From Acidimicrobiia bacterium (GTDB lineage: Bacteria > Actinomycetota > Acidimicrobiia > Spongiisociales > ZC4RG35): a stretch of 64,000 nt of DNA. The stretch is taken from positions 124,001 to 188,000 of the forward strand of contig JANQOU010000006.1 of the NCBI GenBank assembly GCA_028285585.1, in the 5' to 3' direction. The number at the start of each line of letters is the position of its first letter. Position 1 is the stretch's first letter. The translations under genes and the position numbers were made by a program. This document shows positions 25,314 to 35,326 of this stretch, piece after piece. The notes under the pieces were generated by a model. That model was given only the letters and a program-made list of their open reading frames with translations, was not told the origin of the DNA and searched no databases.

Positions 25314-26155
25314 GGTCCGCCGCCGAGCACTCGCGGCTCCGGTGCCTGTCCTGACATTTTGGATGCGATGGCAATGCCGATGAGGCTAAGCAGCCCGCCA
25401 ATAGCAACAACAAAGACACCAGCAGGGGTGGAGTAGAACTCGCGAAAGGCCCCGTTGCGAGCGGTCATGGCTATCAAGACGAGCCAAGGCAATACGAACA
25501 CGACTCGCGAGTTGATCTTCTGCTCGAGGGCTTCGGTTCGAATCTGCTCCATCGTCCACAAGTCTCTTGTGGTCGCGGCAGCCAGATCCTCGAGAATCTC
25601 CGGGACCACCCGTCCGCCCCGGTCATGGGCGAGAACCAAAACCTCGATCACACGGTCTGACGTGGGATCGGCCAAGTCATCGCGAATCAGCTCGAGAGCG
25701 GGACCTACCCCCAACGACCTCGCGTAGATGCCAAACCCCTGGAAAGCCTCCCGAAGCGGAGCCGGCCCAAAGGTGGCCAGATGCTCCAGCGCTGAGGGGA
25801 GCGACGATCCTGACCGGACCGAGGCCAAGAGGTCTCGGAGCCCGTCAGGCCACGCCTCCTGGACAGCCGCCAGCCTCCTCGCCCTCTTCCGGGCGAAGTA
25901 GGTCTTGGGCAGGCTCGCCACGACGATTGCCGGCACCAACGACACAGCACTCAATCCGGTGACCGCCCAGACGACTGCAAAGGTCACGATCCCAGCGCCG
26001 AGAACGGTCAGCCAGAATTGGAGCGGCCGCACATCCAGGCCGTGAACCACTCCCCGAGTTGGTGAGTCCCGCGCAACTGATCGTCGCGCTTTCATCAGGC
26101 GGTGGCCGATCATCCCCACTGCCATAGCCGAGCAGGAGGCAGCCACGAAGGTCAC
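25310..26155 (-). CDS. tadB: Tad pilus inner-membrane protein TadB
   Basis: A 281-residue T2SSF-domain membrane protein. The membrane helices FWLTVLGAGIVTFAVVW and SLVPAIVVASLP precede a cytoplasmic domain with SVRSGSSLPSALEHLATFG and VLAHDRGGRVVPEILEDLA. The start is set at GTG 26155 because its GTGA overlaps the tadA stop, and a longer reading would run into tadA. It partners TadC in the pilus platform. Confidence 0.85.
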   Translation of the reverse strand: MTFVAASCSAMAVGMIGHRLMKARRSVARDSPTRGVVHGLDVRPLQFWLTVLGAGIVTFAVVWAVTGLSAVSLVPAIVVASLPKTYFARKRARRLAAVQEAWPDGLRDLLASVRSGSSLPSALEHLATFGPAPLREAFQGFGIYARSLGVGPALELIRDDLADPTSDRVIEVLVLAHDRGGRVVPEILEDLAAATTRDLWTMEQIRTEALEQKINSRVVFVLPWLVLIAMTARNGAFREFYSTPAGVFVVAIGGLLSLIGIAIASKMSGQAPEPRVLGGGP

Positions 26156-27426
26156 CACTCGATCCTCCCCTCTGACATCAGGTCGGAGATGGTGTGACCC
26201 GCCGGCAGCACTGCCTCCAGCCGTCGACTGAGGTCGTCCGGAGGCAGGGCACCTGTCCACTTCAAGGGAGCACCTAGCTGTTCGCGGGCGAAGAGGGGCT
26301 CTGTCGAGAAATCGTCGTGCAGCGACGGCACCATGGCCCGGATCTCCATGGTCTCACGCTTGATGGAAGTCCCAGAGTCCGACTGGCCGCGCTCGAGGTG
26401 GACAACAAGATCTACCGACGAGGCAAACACTTTCTGAACCACGCGCTCCGGCACGTTCTCACCCGCCATCAGCGCCGCGTTGACCAGAGCGTTTAGAGCA
26501 TCGCTTGCGGAGTTGGCGTGAATCGTGCACGCCATGCCACAACCGGCGTTGGCAGCCCTGGTCAACTCAAAAGCCTCCGCGCCGCGAACTTCCCCGACAA
26601 CGATGAGATCGGGACGCATCGCAAGGGTCACCTTGACGAGGTCTCTCAAGTTGATCTCACCGGTGCCATCCAGAGCCGCGGCGCGCGCCTCGTAGTAGGA
26701 CCCATGAACCAGCGGGACATGAAGCTCGCGCACCTCCTCGCAAGCCCGCACACAATGCGACGACGGCACAGCCGAGATGAGCGCGGAGAGAAAGGAGGTC
26801 TTGCCCGCTCCCGGAGAGCCCGAAACGACAATCGAGGCCGAGGATTTCATCGCAGCCTCGAGGAAAGAGGCGGCAGACCAGGTCAAAGAGCCCAAACCGA
26901 CGAGCGAGTCCATTGTTTGGCGACGCAAGGCGTAGCGCCGAATCGTGGCTGAAAGGTGGTCGCCGACAGGTGGGATCACTGCCGTCAAGCGGGCGGTCCC
27001 ATTGAGTATCCGAGCCTGAACTATCGGATTTGAGGCATCAAGGCGACGATCGGTCGCCGCTATCAGCTGGTCTATGGTCGTCCGGCTCTCGGCTTCCGTG
27101 GTGGGAACGGGAGAAGCTCGTAGCGACCCTCCTGCCTCGAGATAGGTGACCTGATCACCCTCGACGAACACTTCCTCGATGTCATCACGCTCGAGGAGCT
27201 GTGCGAGGGGCCCACGCCCGGTAAGAGAATGGAGAAGGCGGTCGAGAGTGCTTCCCGGATCGACCAATGAACGCCCCACCCCGAGATGCGCTCGGCTCTG
27301 GTATTCGTCGACAGTGGTCTCCACCAACTCTTTGACTGCTTCGACATCAACCTCGGGGTCGATGCCTTTGCCATCTATTCGCTCCAAAGCCTCCCTGCGG
27401 AGCGACTCATAGACGTCAGACTTCAC
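26152..27426 (-). CDS. tadA: Tad pilus secretion ATPase TadA/CpaF
   Basis: A 424-residue hexameric secretion ATPase of the VirB11/CpaF class. Walker A is GSPGAGKTS, Walker B is LIVVGEVRGAEAFEL, and the histidine box TIHANSASDALNALV follows. The N-terminal domain has GPLAQLLERDDIEEVFVEG, typical of CpaF. The start is GTG 27426 with GAGGAG eight bases upstream; it overlaps the preceding gene by 11 bases. It energises pilin assembly through TadB and TadC. Confidence 0.92.
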   Translation of the reverse strand: MKSDVYESLRREALERIDGKGIDPEVDVEAVKELVETTVDEYQSRAHLGVGRSLVDPGSTLDRLLHSLTGRGPLAQLLERDDIEEVFVEGDQVTYLEAGGSLRASPVPTTEAESRTTIDQLIAATDRRLDASNPIVQARILNGTARLTAVIPPVGDHLSATIRRYALRRQTMDSLVGLGSLTWSAASFLEAAMKSSASIVVSGSPGAGKTSFLSALISAVPSSHCVRACEEVRELHVPLVHGSYYEARAAALDGTGEINLRDLVKVTLAMRPDLIVVGEVRGAEAFELTRAANAGCGMACTIHANSASDALNALVNAALMAGENVPERVVQKVFASSVDLVVHLERGQSDSGTSIKRETMEIRAMVPSLHDDFSTEPLFAREQLGAPLKWTGALPPDDLSRRLEAVLPAGHTISDLMSEGRIEW

Positions 27427-28507
27427 GGAGCGACTCCTCAATAACGCCGGCAACACGCCGCACATCCTTGGCAAACGCACCCCGTCTACTCACCTCGCCA
27501 TCCCAGGCCAGGTCACGAATCTGACGGTCTTCACGAAGCGCCACCACGGGCAGCTGAGGAAATGCCTTGCGCAGCTCCTCTCTGACTTCGGCGTCAAAAT
27601 ACGGGCGTCCAGACGACCGATTGACCGCGAGCAGGATCCGATCGGGCTCAACCGTGTCCTGCACTGACCCCGCAGCTCTCACCAACCGCGCTATTCCAAC
27701 AGGGTCCGAGACGCCCACCAGGATGAGCGATGCGAACTCTCGAAGTGATCCGGGGATCATCGAGAGATAGGCCCCCAAGTCGGCGACGACGTATCCGGAG
27801 TTGGCTTGAAACGAGTCCAAGATCACGGATAGGTCCTGACGAGAGAGCGATGGCACCTCGGCTGACGCCGCCACGCCGGCGACAACTGATAGAGACGAGG
27901 CTGCGGACGGCGCAGCTACATCGCCATGCAGGGCAGCGTCGAGGACCGTGCGTACGTTGGGATGCAGTGGCAAGTCGAGTCTCTGAGCGATGCTGGGAGA
28001 TGAGGTGTCGGCATCGACGAGAACGGCCGACGACGACTCGGCAAGCTGGGTTGCGAGCTGAACGGCAAGCTCGGTTGATCCCACTCCCTGTGCACTTCCA
28101 AGGACGCCGATCGTCAGAGCGCGATGGGTGGACAACTCTGGGGCAGCTTCGACTGGCCTGTGTGCCAGGGTCGCCAAGGCCTTTTCGATGAACTCGACCG
28201 CTGACGCATCCGACTCAATGACGTCACTGATGCCGCATTCGAGCAGTCGTCTTTTTGCATGTGACCCGTCCGTCGGCTCGAACACACCCACAACACCGAG
28301 ACCTCGTCGCTTCACGTCAGCTACCAGCCGTGGCGTGAGGAATGAGCAGATATCATCGATGTACAGAACGTCGAACTGCTCCCCGGTTGCCTGATCGGAG
28401 CCCATGATCCTGGTGACAACCCGGCCACCACCGTGATCGAGCAGATGTCGATGCACTCGGTCAGGCCACTCTCGCGCCGATGCCGCAAGCGCTATGTCAG
28501 GACCCAT
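27416..28507 (-). CDS. TadZ/CpaE-like MinD-family protein with degenerate Walker A
   Basis: A 363-residue protein. Residues 1-120 form a receiver-like domain (FDVLYIDDICSFL, LLECGISDVIESDASAVEFIEKAL), followed by a MinD/ParA-type ATPase domain. The nucleotide loop reads GSAQGVGSTELAV: the conserved Lys of GVGKT is Ser, and the signature Lys of KGG is also absent. TadZ proteins localise the Tad machine to the cell pole or septum, and some are known to have atypical Walker A motifs. The start at 28507 overlaps the CpaB gene by 11 bases. Confidence 0.8.
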   Translation of the reverse strand: MGPDIALAASAREWPDRVHRHLLDHGGGRVVTRIMGSDQATGEQFDVLYIDDICSFLTPRLVADVKRRGLGVVGVFEPTDGSHAKRRLLECGISDVIESDASAVEFIEKALATLAHRPVEAAPELSTHRALTIGVLGSAQGVGSTELAVQLATQLAESSSAVLVDADTSSPSIAQRLDLPLHPNVRTVLDAALHGDVAAPSAASSLSVVAGVAASAEVPSLSRQDLSVILDSFQANSGYVVADLGAYLSMIPGSLREFASLILVGVSDPVGIARLVRAAGSVQDTVEPDRILLAVNRSSGRPYFDAEVREELRKAFPQLPVVALREDRQIRDLAWDGEVSRRGAFAKDVRRVAGVIEESLREV

Positions 28508-29177
28508 CACTGCCTGCCTCAATCGCCGGCGCACCGGTTGAGCGCACCAGCTCTAGGGACCCATCTGCCATAACGGCAGCAATGCTCAACGCCTGCTCGG
28601 CATCGACCGCAACGACGACGTGATACTGGCCTATCGAGCCTATGCCACCGGTGGTCTCAGCAGTGGACAGGACTCCGATGTCGGTAGCGACGAACCTGGC
28701 CACGCCGTCATCGACCGCAATGACATCGATCCGGTCACCGGCGCGCAAAGTGCCACCTGCCGCATGGTCGACCGTGACAGGAATACTCATCGAACGCAGA
28801 CCTGACGGCGCTCCCGGCTCCAAAACGGAGGATCGCTCGACGATGTCGCCGGCGCTCATGTTCCTGTCAGCTATCCAGCCTTCGACCTCCGAGGCCTGCG
28901 ATTGCTCCAGTAACGAGCCCAATCCTTCGAAGTCGGCAGGGATAGGGACGAAACGCAGATCAGAAAGAGAAACCGGCGTGCCCGCCGCAATGGCCTTGTC
29001 AGCGACAGCGACCATGGTGGTGGCGGTCCTGTCACGCAACGCCAGAAGATTGAACGCAAACGCCATGAGCACAGCCAGAACGATCAGGAGATGTGACAGA
29101 GTCGGTCTCCAACGCGCAGCCCGCAGTGTCGCTATAGAGGGGCCCGCTTCCCTCACCCTTGTTGAGGGTTGAGTCAC
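28497..29177 (-). CDS. cpaB: CpaB/RcpC-like SAF-domain pilus protein
   Basis: A 226-residue protein. One membrane helix (LLIVLAVLMAFAFNLLAL) precedes a SAF domain (TTMVAVADKAIAAGTPVS, LSDLRFVPIP, AGDIVERSSV) and the RcpC-type region SIPVTVDHAAGGTLRAGDRIDVIAV. Such proteins sit outside the membrane and support Tad pilus assembly. GTG start; first gene of the Tad operon, diverging from the gene at 29210 across 32 bases. Confidence 0.85.
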   Translation of the reverse strand: MTQPSTRVREAGPSIATLRAARWRPTLSHLLIVLAVLMAFAFNLLALRDRTATTMVAVADKAIAAGTPVSLSDLRFVPIPADFEGLGSLLEQSQASEVEGWIADRNMSAGDIVERSSVLEPGAPSGLRSMSIPVTVDHAAGGTLRAGDRIDVIAVDDGVARFVATDIGVLSTAETTGGIGSIGQYHVVVAVDAEQALSIAAVMADGSLELVRSTGAPAIEAGSDGS

Positions 29178-29209
29178 AATCGAGCAACCTATCTACCGGC
29201 AATCGCCGG

Positions 29210-29767
29210 ATGTCGAGAACGCGAAAGAAGATGCAGGACGAGACACCTGACCCGATGCTGGGCGCCGAGTTGAGACAAAGCTCGGGAGCAGAATGGGCTG
29301 CCGAGGCTGCCGAGGACGAGCGGCTCACCGAGTTGCACCGACGCCGCCGCATGGGTCTTGCCGACATCGGGAAAGAGCTGGCCAACCGGCGAGACCGCGT
29401 GGGTGTTGAGTTCGCCGGCCACAAGTTCAGCGGTGTCGTCGTAGGTGCAGGCGAGGACTATCTGACTATCAGGGGCGCTGGGCAAGTAGCAGAGGTGCGA
29501 ACCAGGTTCGGCCATTGGGCTGTCCTCGACCCTGATGGGCCAGGAGTCGAGCGCATCGAAGTCCCGGCGTCGTTCAGAGCATCTCTGCACCAGCACGCCA
29601 GCTCGGAGACGATGCTCCGACTCATGCTGCTGGGAGGCGACCTGCTCATCGGCAAGATCGCCGTGGTCGCAGAAGACCACATAGAGCTCACCGACGCCGA
29701 CGGCCGAGGTATCTACGTGCCTATGAACTTGATAGCTGGGCTTATTCGGTCGAACGACTTTCAATAG
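29210..29767 (+). CDS. Conserved-looking protein of unknown function beside the Tad operon
   Basis: About 185 residues, soluble and acidic. The middle (RVGVEFAGHKFSGVVVGAGEDYLTIRG, split across residues 64-90) has the alternation of a small beta-barrel. The C-terminal half has a second similar strand set (LLIGKIAVVAEDHIELTDADGRG). I do not recognise the family. The start is uncertain: ATG at 29210, 29231 or 29255 all lack a convincing ribosome site. It diverges from the pilus operon and overlaps the convergent HTH gene by 26 bases, so a regulatory link is possible but unproven. Confidence 0.6.
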   Translation: MSRTRKKMQDETPDPMLGAELRQSSGAEWAAEAAEDERLTELHRRRRMGLADIGKELANRRDRVGVEFAGHKFSGVVVGAGEDYLTIRGAGQVAEVRTRFGHWAVLDPDGPGVERIEVPASFRASLHQHASSETMLRLMLLGGDLLIGKIAVVAEDHIELTDADGRGIYVPMNLIAGLIRSNDFQ

Positions 29768-29969
29768 CGCGGTCATCCTCGGCGGATGCCGGGTGGGAGC
29801 GCACGAACTCGTACACCTCGTCCCTGAAGAACTTGAAAGTGCGACCACCAGGGAGCTTGTAGGCCGGAAGCCGGCCCTCTCTCGCATACCGCCGCACCAT
29901 CTGCACATTCATTCCCAACAATTCCGCCACCTGCGCCGCGTCGAGGATTGGGGGGTAGTCCTCAGGCAT
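29742..29969 (-). CDS. Excisionase-family helix-turn-helix protein
   Basis: A 75-residue DNA-binding protein with the MerR/excisionase-type HTH_17 fold: LDAAQVAELLGMNVQMVRRY is the helix-turn-helix and AREGRLPAYKLPGGRTFKF the wing with the typical Gly-Arg turn. Such proteins serve as phage or plasmid excisionases or as small regulators such as BldC. No integrase is nearby, so a regulatory role is at least as likely. It overlaps the convergent unknown gene by 26 bases. Confidence 0.8.
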   Translation of the reverse strand: MPEDYPPILDAAQVAELLGMNVQMVRRYAREGRLPAYKLPGGRTFKFFRDEVYEFVRSHPASAEDDRAIESRSTE

Positions 29970-30074
29970 GGGTCGTCCTCATCGTTACTCAAAGTGATGA
30001 TACGGGAGAAGACGGTGCGTTTTGAAGAGGGTCGTCGACGGAACGCGGCGTCATGACGGCACGGCAGTGTTCTT

Positions 30075-30090
30075 GAGTCTGATCAGACTC
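30075..30090. terminator. Perfect 16-base palindrome downstream of the HicA-like pair
   Basis: GAGTCTGATCAGACTC is a perfect palindrome lying 6 bases past the stop of the minus-strand gene at 30097. In RNA it gives a 6-base stem with a GATC loop. No U-run follows on the minus strand, so it may be a weak terminator, an mRNA 3' end structure or a protein-binding site. Confidence 0.35.
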
Positions 30091-30096
30091 TGATCG

Positions 30097-30462
30097 TCAG
30101 GCGTCGATGAGGACGGAAGTGAATTTCGTCTCGGTGGGTTCCCACTCCGTGGTGGGTGCGTTGATCGGAAACGGTGTCAGGTCGGACACATCGGCGAAGT
30201 CGTCTTCCCATCCGTGCGTGGTGCCACCCGCGGTGTGAATGGCTGTGCGCATTGCAGCGAGGCCGTTCCGAACCGCATCGAGATCCGACGTACCTTTGGT
30301 TATCAGTTCAAGCGTGACGAGCGACTCACTCAGATCGATGTATACATCCGGATCAACAATGTCATCGAGGTCATGAAGATGATCGAGGACGATGAAGGCG
30401 TGGTCGTCGATTGCTGGTCCGGCCACGACGAAGGGGACACTCAGACGAATCCATTTAGGCAT
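30097..30462 (-). CDS. Unknown protein, partner of HicA-like gene
   Basis: A 121-residue acidic protein. The N-terminal half alternates hydrophobic strands with DDHAFIVLDHLHDLDDIVDP. The middle DLDAVRNGLAAMRTAIHTAGG looks helical, followed by THGWEDDF. I do not recognise a family. The start is set at ATG 30462, where GGAGGG lies eight bases upstream and overlaps the end of the HicA-like gene by 8 bases. By position it is a candidate antitoxin or partner, though it does not look like HicB. Confidence 0.55.
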   Translation of the reverse strand: MPKWIRLSVPFVVAGPAIDDHAFIVLDHLHDLDDIVDPDVYIDLSESLVTLELITKGTSDLDAVRNGLAAMRTAIHTAGGTTHGWEDDFADVSDLTPFPINAPTTEWEPTETKFTSVLIDA

Positions 30463-30673
30463 CTTCGGTCCCTCCAAGCACACATGTCTGACGATTCACC
30501 CAAGAAGTCTTATTCTTCAGATGATTCGGGTCTGACGGCGAAAGATGAACACCTGTCTGATGCTCGCCGCAAGGACACCAAATCCGATAGTACTTCTTTT
30601 TCTTCGTCACCCTCCATCCTAGTTCTTCGACCCATTTGAGAAAGTCCCGGAGCTCTTTTCTGTAGCCTGCCAC
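30455..30673 (-). CDS. Small HicA-like protein
   Basis: A 72-residue basic protein: ELRDFLKWVEELGWRVTKKKKYYRI, then WCPCGEHQTGVHLSPSDPNH. A helix followed by a short strand, a basic turn and an H-x-x-x-P-S-D-P ending resembles the double-stranded-RNA-binding fold of HicA mRNA interferases, where a His is catalytic. The CPCG cysteines are unusual. GTG start without a clear ribosome site. The local base composition is visibly AT-richer than the flanks. Toxin function is a hypothesis. Confidence 0.5.
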   Translation of the reverse strand: MAGYRKELRDFLKWVEELGWRVTKKKKYYRIWCPCGEHQTGVHLSPSDPNHLKNKTSWVNRQTCVLGGTEDA

Positions 30674-30869
30674 AACACGAAAACCCCTAATAGCTACCTG
30701 GCGAGGTGTCCCGATCGTCGCCCGTGAAGAACGTCAGAGGTTCTCGGGGTCCGCTAGCAATGAGTGTGACTCGCCTTTTATGTCGTATCCTTGCTATGCC
30801 TCTCCTGCATCGGACATGTCAACCCTCTTGACGTTGCTCAGCAAGCGATGCTCACCTTGTCCAGCAGCC

Positions 30870-31136
30870 CTAGCCGGCTAGCCGCCACAACAGCGCGTTG
30901 ACGGCACCAGAGAGAGGGAACAGCACGATGGGTGCAACGATCAACCAGGTCCACCCTCTGCTCAAGTCGAAACGAAACACCGGTAGGACCAGCACCACAC
31001 TGGCACCGAACACGACCATCGGGACCACCGTTGCCGAGGCTCTGGGGAAGTCGAACCCCCATGTCTGCCCGTAGAGGGTGCCCACGATCGAAGCCACGAA
31101 GAGAATCACGACGTAGTCGGTCTGCCGAATCGTCAC
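30870..31136 (-). CDS. Small three-helix membrane protein of unknown function
   Basis: About 88 residues if started at GTG 31136; a longer reading would run into the upstream gene. Three hydrophobic segments are clear: DYVVILFVASIVGTLYG, TVVPMVVFGASVVLVLPVF and TWLIVAPIVLFPLSGAV. No family recognised. It follows the DUF2238-like membrane gene by 35 bases on the same strand and may be cotranscribed with it. Confidence 0.5.
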   Translation of the reverse strand: MTIRQTDYVVILFVASIVGTLYGQTWGFDFPRASATVVPMVVFGASVVLVLPVFRFDLSRGWTWLIVAPIVLFPLSGAVNALLWRLAG

Positions 31137-31171
31137 CACGGCAGGATACGGAGTGTTAGCGGCGCATCCCC

Positions 31172-31744
31172 TCACTCCACCGCCGAATCTGACTGCCTGC
31201 GCCCCTCCCACCAGACCACGAAGACGAGGCCCAGGGCGGCGCCGAGGCCGTTGGCGACGATGTCGAGGATGTTGTTCTCATAGGTGCCCACGTTCACGGT
31301 GCCGAAAGTGGTGCCGATCAGCTCGGACACCTCGACGACCGCTCCTCCGCCCATCACCACCAGCCAAGTCATGATCAGCAACCCGCCACGGTGGAAGCCA
31401 GGGCCCGACCAGCGCTTCATCGCCTCCCAGGAGACGATGGCAAACCCGGTCGAAGCGAGGAAGTGAAAGACCTTGTCGTAGACGATCGGCCCCAGGACAT
31501 CGGTGATGTACAAAGTCCGCCCGTTGATGAGGAGCACGCCACCCAGCATGTTGAACAAGCCCACCAGCGACAGAGCCCAGAGCGCATGGACCGGCCAGCG
31601 CGCCCAGCGGTGAAGCAGGGCGAAGAGAACAAACAGGCCGACCGTGATCGAGGTGTAGAGGATCGTCAGCGAGCTGTCGACCGCCATGCCATAAGCAAAC
31701 AGGCCGACGGTGTAGACGGCAGTGAAGATGAGAACGGTCCGCAT
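31172..31744 (-). CDS. DUF2238/YjdF-like membrane protein
   Basis: A 190-residue protein with about six membrane helices. GPIVYDKVFHFLASTGFAIV, a mid-protein VVEVSELIGTTFG and NILDIVANGLGAALGL are the pattern of DUF2238 (YjdF) and related VanZ-like proteins, in which Asp, His and Glu face the membrane. Function in the family is not established. Divergent from bpa across 35 bases. Confidence 0.65.
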   Translation of the reverse strand: MRTVLIFTAVYTVGLFAYGMAVDSSLTILYTSITVGLFVLFALLHRWARWPVHALWALSLVGLFNMLGGVLLINGRTLYITDVLGPIVYDKVFHFLASTGFAIVSWEAMKRWSGPGFHRGGLLIMTWLVVMGGGAVVEVSELIGTTFGTVNVGTYENNILDIVANGLGAALGLVFVVWWEGRRQSDSAVE

Positions 31745-31779
31745 GAAGGCGACAGGATGCCAGATAGTCTTCCGGAAAC

Positions 31780-32238
31780 ATGGACGAGCCAGTTACACCA
31801 GACGCAGTAGAGCAAAGCCCAGAGCAGGAGAGCCCGCCCGTCTCCGAGCCGACAAAGCTGATCCGGATCGCATCGATGACCCGGGCCATGCTCGACGAAG
31901 CACGGCAGGCGCCGATCGACGAAGGCGGCCGGGTCCGGCTCGCCGAGGTTCACTCCAAATCGGTCGATGAACTGCGAGACGTGCTCTCAGAGGAGCTTCA
32001 GGAGGAGTTCAACGAGATCATGGTCCCGCTCAACAAAACCGACGCCAGCGAGTCGGAGCTACGAATCGCCCAAGCACAGCTGATCGGCTGGCTCGAGGGT
32101 CTCTTCCACGGCATCCAGGCGTCGCTCTGGTCACAGCAGATGCAGGCCCAAGGGCAACTCAAGGAGATGGAGCGGCGGGCGTTGACCAACCCGCAACAAG
32201 AGGCCGGTGAGGATGACCCCACCGGTCTCTACTTGTGA
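31780..32238 (+). CDS. bpa: Bacterial proteasome activator Bpa/PafE
   Basis: A 152-residue, helix-rich protein. LIRIASMTRAMLDEARQAP and the following DELRDVLSEELQEEFNEI are characteristic of Bpa (PafE, DUF2587), an ATP-independent ring that opens the actinobacterial 20S proteasome. The last residues GLYL give the hydrophobic-Tyr-X motif that docks into the proteasome, like GQYL in Mycobacterium as I remember it. The N-terminal 25 residues are acidic and disordered. The proteasome genes themselves are not in this window. Start ATG, divergent from the DUF2238 gene. Confidence 0.92.
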   Translation: MDEPVTPDAVEQSPEQESPPVSEPTKLIRIASMTRAMLDEARQAPIDEGGRVRLAEVHSKSVDELRDVLSEELQEEFNEIMVPLNKTDASESELRIAQAQLIGWLEGLFHGIQASLWSQQMQAQGQLKEMERRALTNPQQEAGEDDPTGLYL

Positions 32239-32262
32239 CGCCCCCTAGCTTGGCCTACCCCT

Positions 32263-32538
32263 CTAGCTGACTCGGCGCTGTGCGATCTGGCGCTCACGAC
32301 GCACCCGACGCCGCTCCCGCTCAGAGAGACCGCCCCAGATGCCGAACTTCTCACCCATCTCTATCGCGTAGTCCAGGCAATCGGCCTTGACCTCACATGC
32401 CCCACAGATCGCTTTCGCCTTCCTCGTGGAAGCGCCCCGCTCCGGGAAGAACAGATCTGCGTCGGCACCGCGACAATTGGCGTAGTCCTGCCAGGAAAGC
32501 TCACCAATGGCAAGTGCTTCGATGAGCTTGCTCTGCAT
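32263..32538 (-). CDS. whiB: WhiB-family iron-sulfur transcription factor
   Basis: A 91-residue WhiB-like protein. The four cluster cysteines are Cys22, Cys45, Cys48 and Cys54 (CGACEVKADC). The GIWGG turn is at residues 67-71 and is followed by a very basic, DNA-binding C terminus (SERERRRVRRER). WhiB proteins bind a [4Fe-4S] cluster and work with the primary sigma factor. The subclass looks like WhiB1/WhiB2 but cannot be fixed. A large palindrome lies 15 bases upstream of the start (32553-32574). Confidence 0.92.
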   Translation of the reverse strand: MQSKLIEALAIGELSWQDYANCRGADADLFFPERGASTRKAKAICGACEVKADCLDYAIEMGEKFGIWGGLSERERRRVRRERQIAQRRVS

Positions 32539-32552
32539 TCAGGATCTCCTCA

Positions 32553-32574
32553 CAAATGTGTAATTACACGTTTG
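32553..32574. promoter_or_regulatory. Imperfect 22-base palindrome upstream of whiB
   Basis: The core GTGTAATTACAC (32558-32569) is a perfect 12-base palindrome. The flanks CAAA and TTTG extend it to 22 bases with a single mismatched pair. It sits between the divergent whiB and sdhC genes and close to the whiB start, a good place for an operator. A second perfect palindrome, GGCGCGCGCGCC, follows at 32587-32598. Just ahead of sdhC, CATAAT at 32664-32669 could be a -10 box for a nearly leaderless transcript. Function is inferred. Confidence 0.5.
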
Positions 32575-32678
32575 ACATTATGGGATGGCGCGCGCGCCGT
32601 CAACCCCGCGCGGAGAGTGGCAGCTAGGTCTGGCGGCTCTCCTCACCTTGCCCGCAGACTTGTCATAATGGGTGTGCA

Positions 32679-33403
32679 GTGACGGCCACAATCGAAAAGA
32701 AGCGGGCACCGTTCCCCATCGCCTTCTACCGCTCGGCCGTAGGCAAGAAGTGGGTGATGGCACTCACCGGGATCGGTCTCATCCTCTTCGTCGTCGCTCA
32801 CATGGTGGGCAACTGGAAGATCTTCTTCCCAGATGTCGACGGCATCCCCGAGATCGACCTCTACGCCGAAGCCCTCCGCTCCCTCCTCTTCCCGCTGGTG
32901 CCCGAGCACATCGTGCTGTGGATCCTGAGGACCGGCCTGATCGCGATCTTCCTGCTTCACATCCATGCCGCCTACTCGCTGACGCTGATGAACCGCCGGG
33001 CGCGGACCGAGCGCTACGAAGGCCCCCGCACCTACGTGGCGGCCAACTACGCGTCGCGGACGATGAGGTGGAGCGGCACCATCTTCGGGTTCTTCGTCCT
33101 CTTCCACCTGGCCGACCTGACTTGGGGCGCACAGCCTGCGGCCCCGGCGACATGGGAGCACGGTGAGGTCTATGCCAACTTCATCGCAACCTTCTCGCGG
33201 GCACCGGTCACGCTGTTCTATGTCATCTCGATGGGACTCCTCGGAATCCACCTCTATCACGGCGCCTGGTCGATGTTCCAGAGTCTCGGCTTGAACCACC
33301 CCCGGTTCAACGCGTGGCGCAAAGGCTTCGCCGTCTCGCTGGCGGTCTTCGTCTTCGTCGGGAACGCCATCATGCCCCTGGCCGTCCTGTTTGGGTTTGT
33401 CGC

Positions 33404-33407
<4 letters not shown>
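32679..33407 (+). CDS. sdhC: Succinate dehydrogenase cytochrome b subunit
   Basis: A 242-residue membrane subunit with five hydrophobic helices, the single-subunit (B. subtilis-like) type that binds two haems and reduces menaquinone. Haem-ligand histidines are plausible in [30 protein letters not shown] and [10 protein letters not shown]. This explains the absence of sdhD. GTG start, ten bases after CATAAT, so perhaps leaderless. Its TGA overlaps the sdhA ATG (ATGA). Confidence 0.88.

Positions 33408-35322
<1,915 letters not shown>

Positions 35323-35326
<4 letters not shown>

Noticed and set aside
29742-29969. Excisionase-like gene as proof of a prophage or integrated element
   Set aside because: No integrase, attachment-site duplication or phage genes are found nearby; such HTH proteins are often plain regulators.
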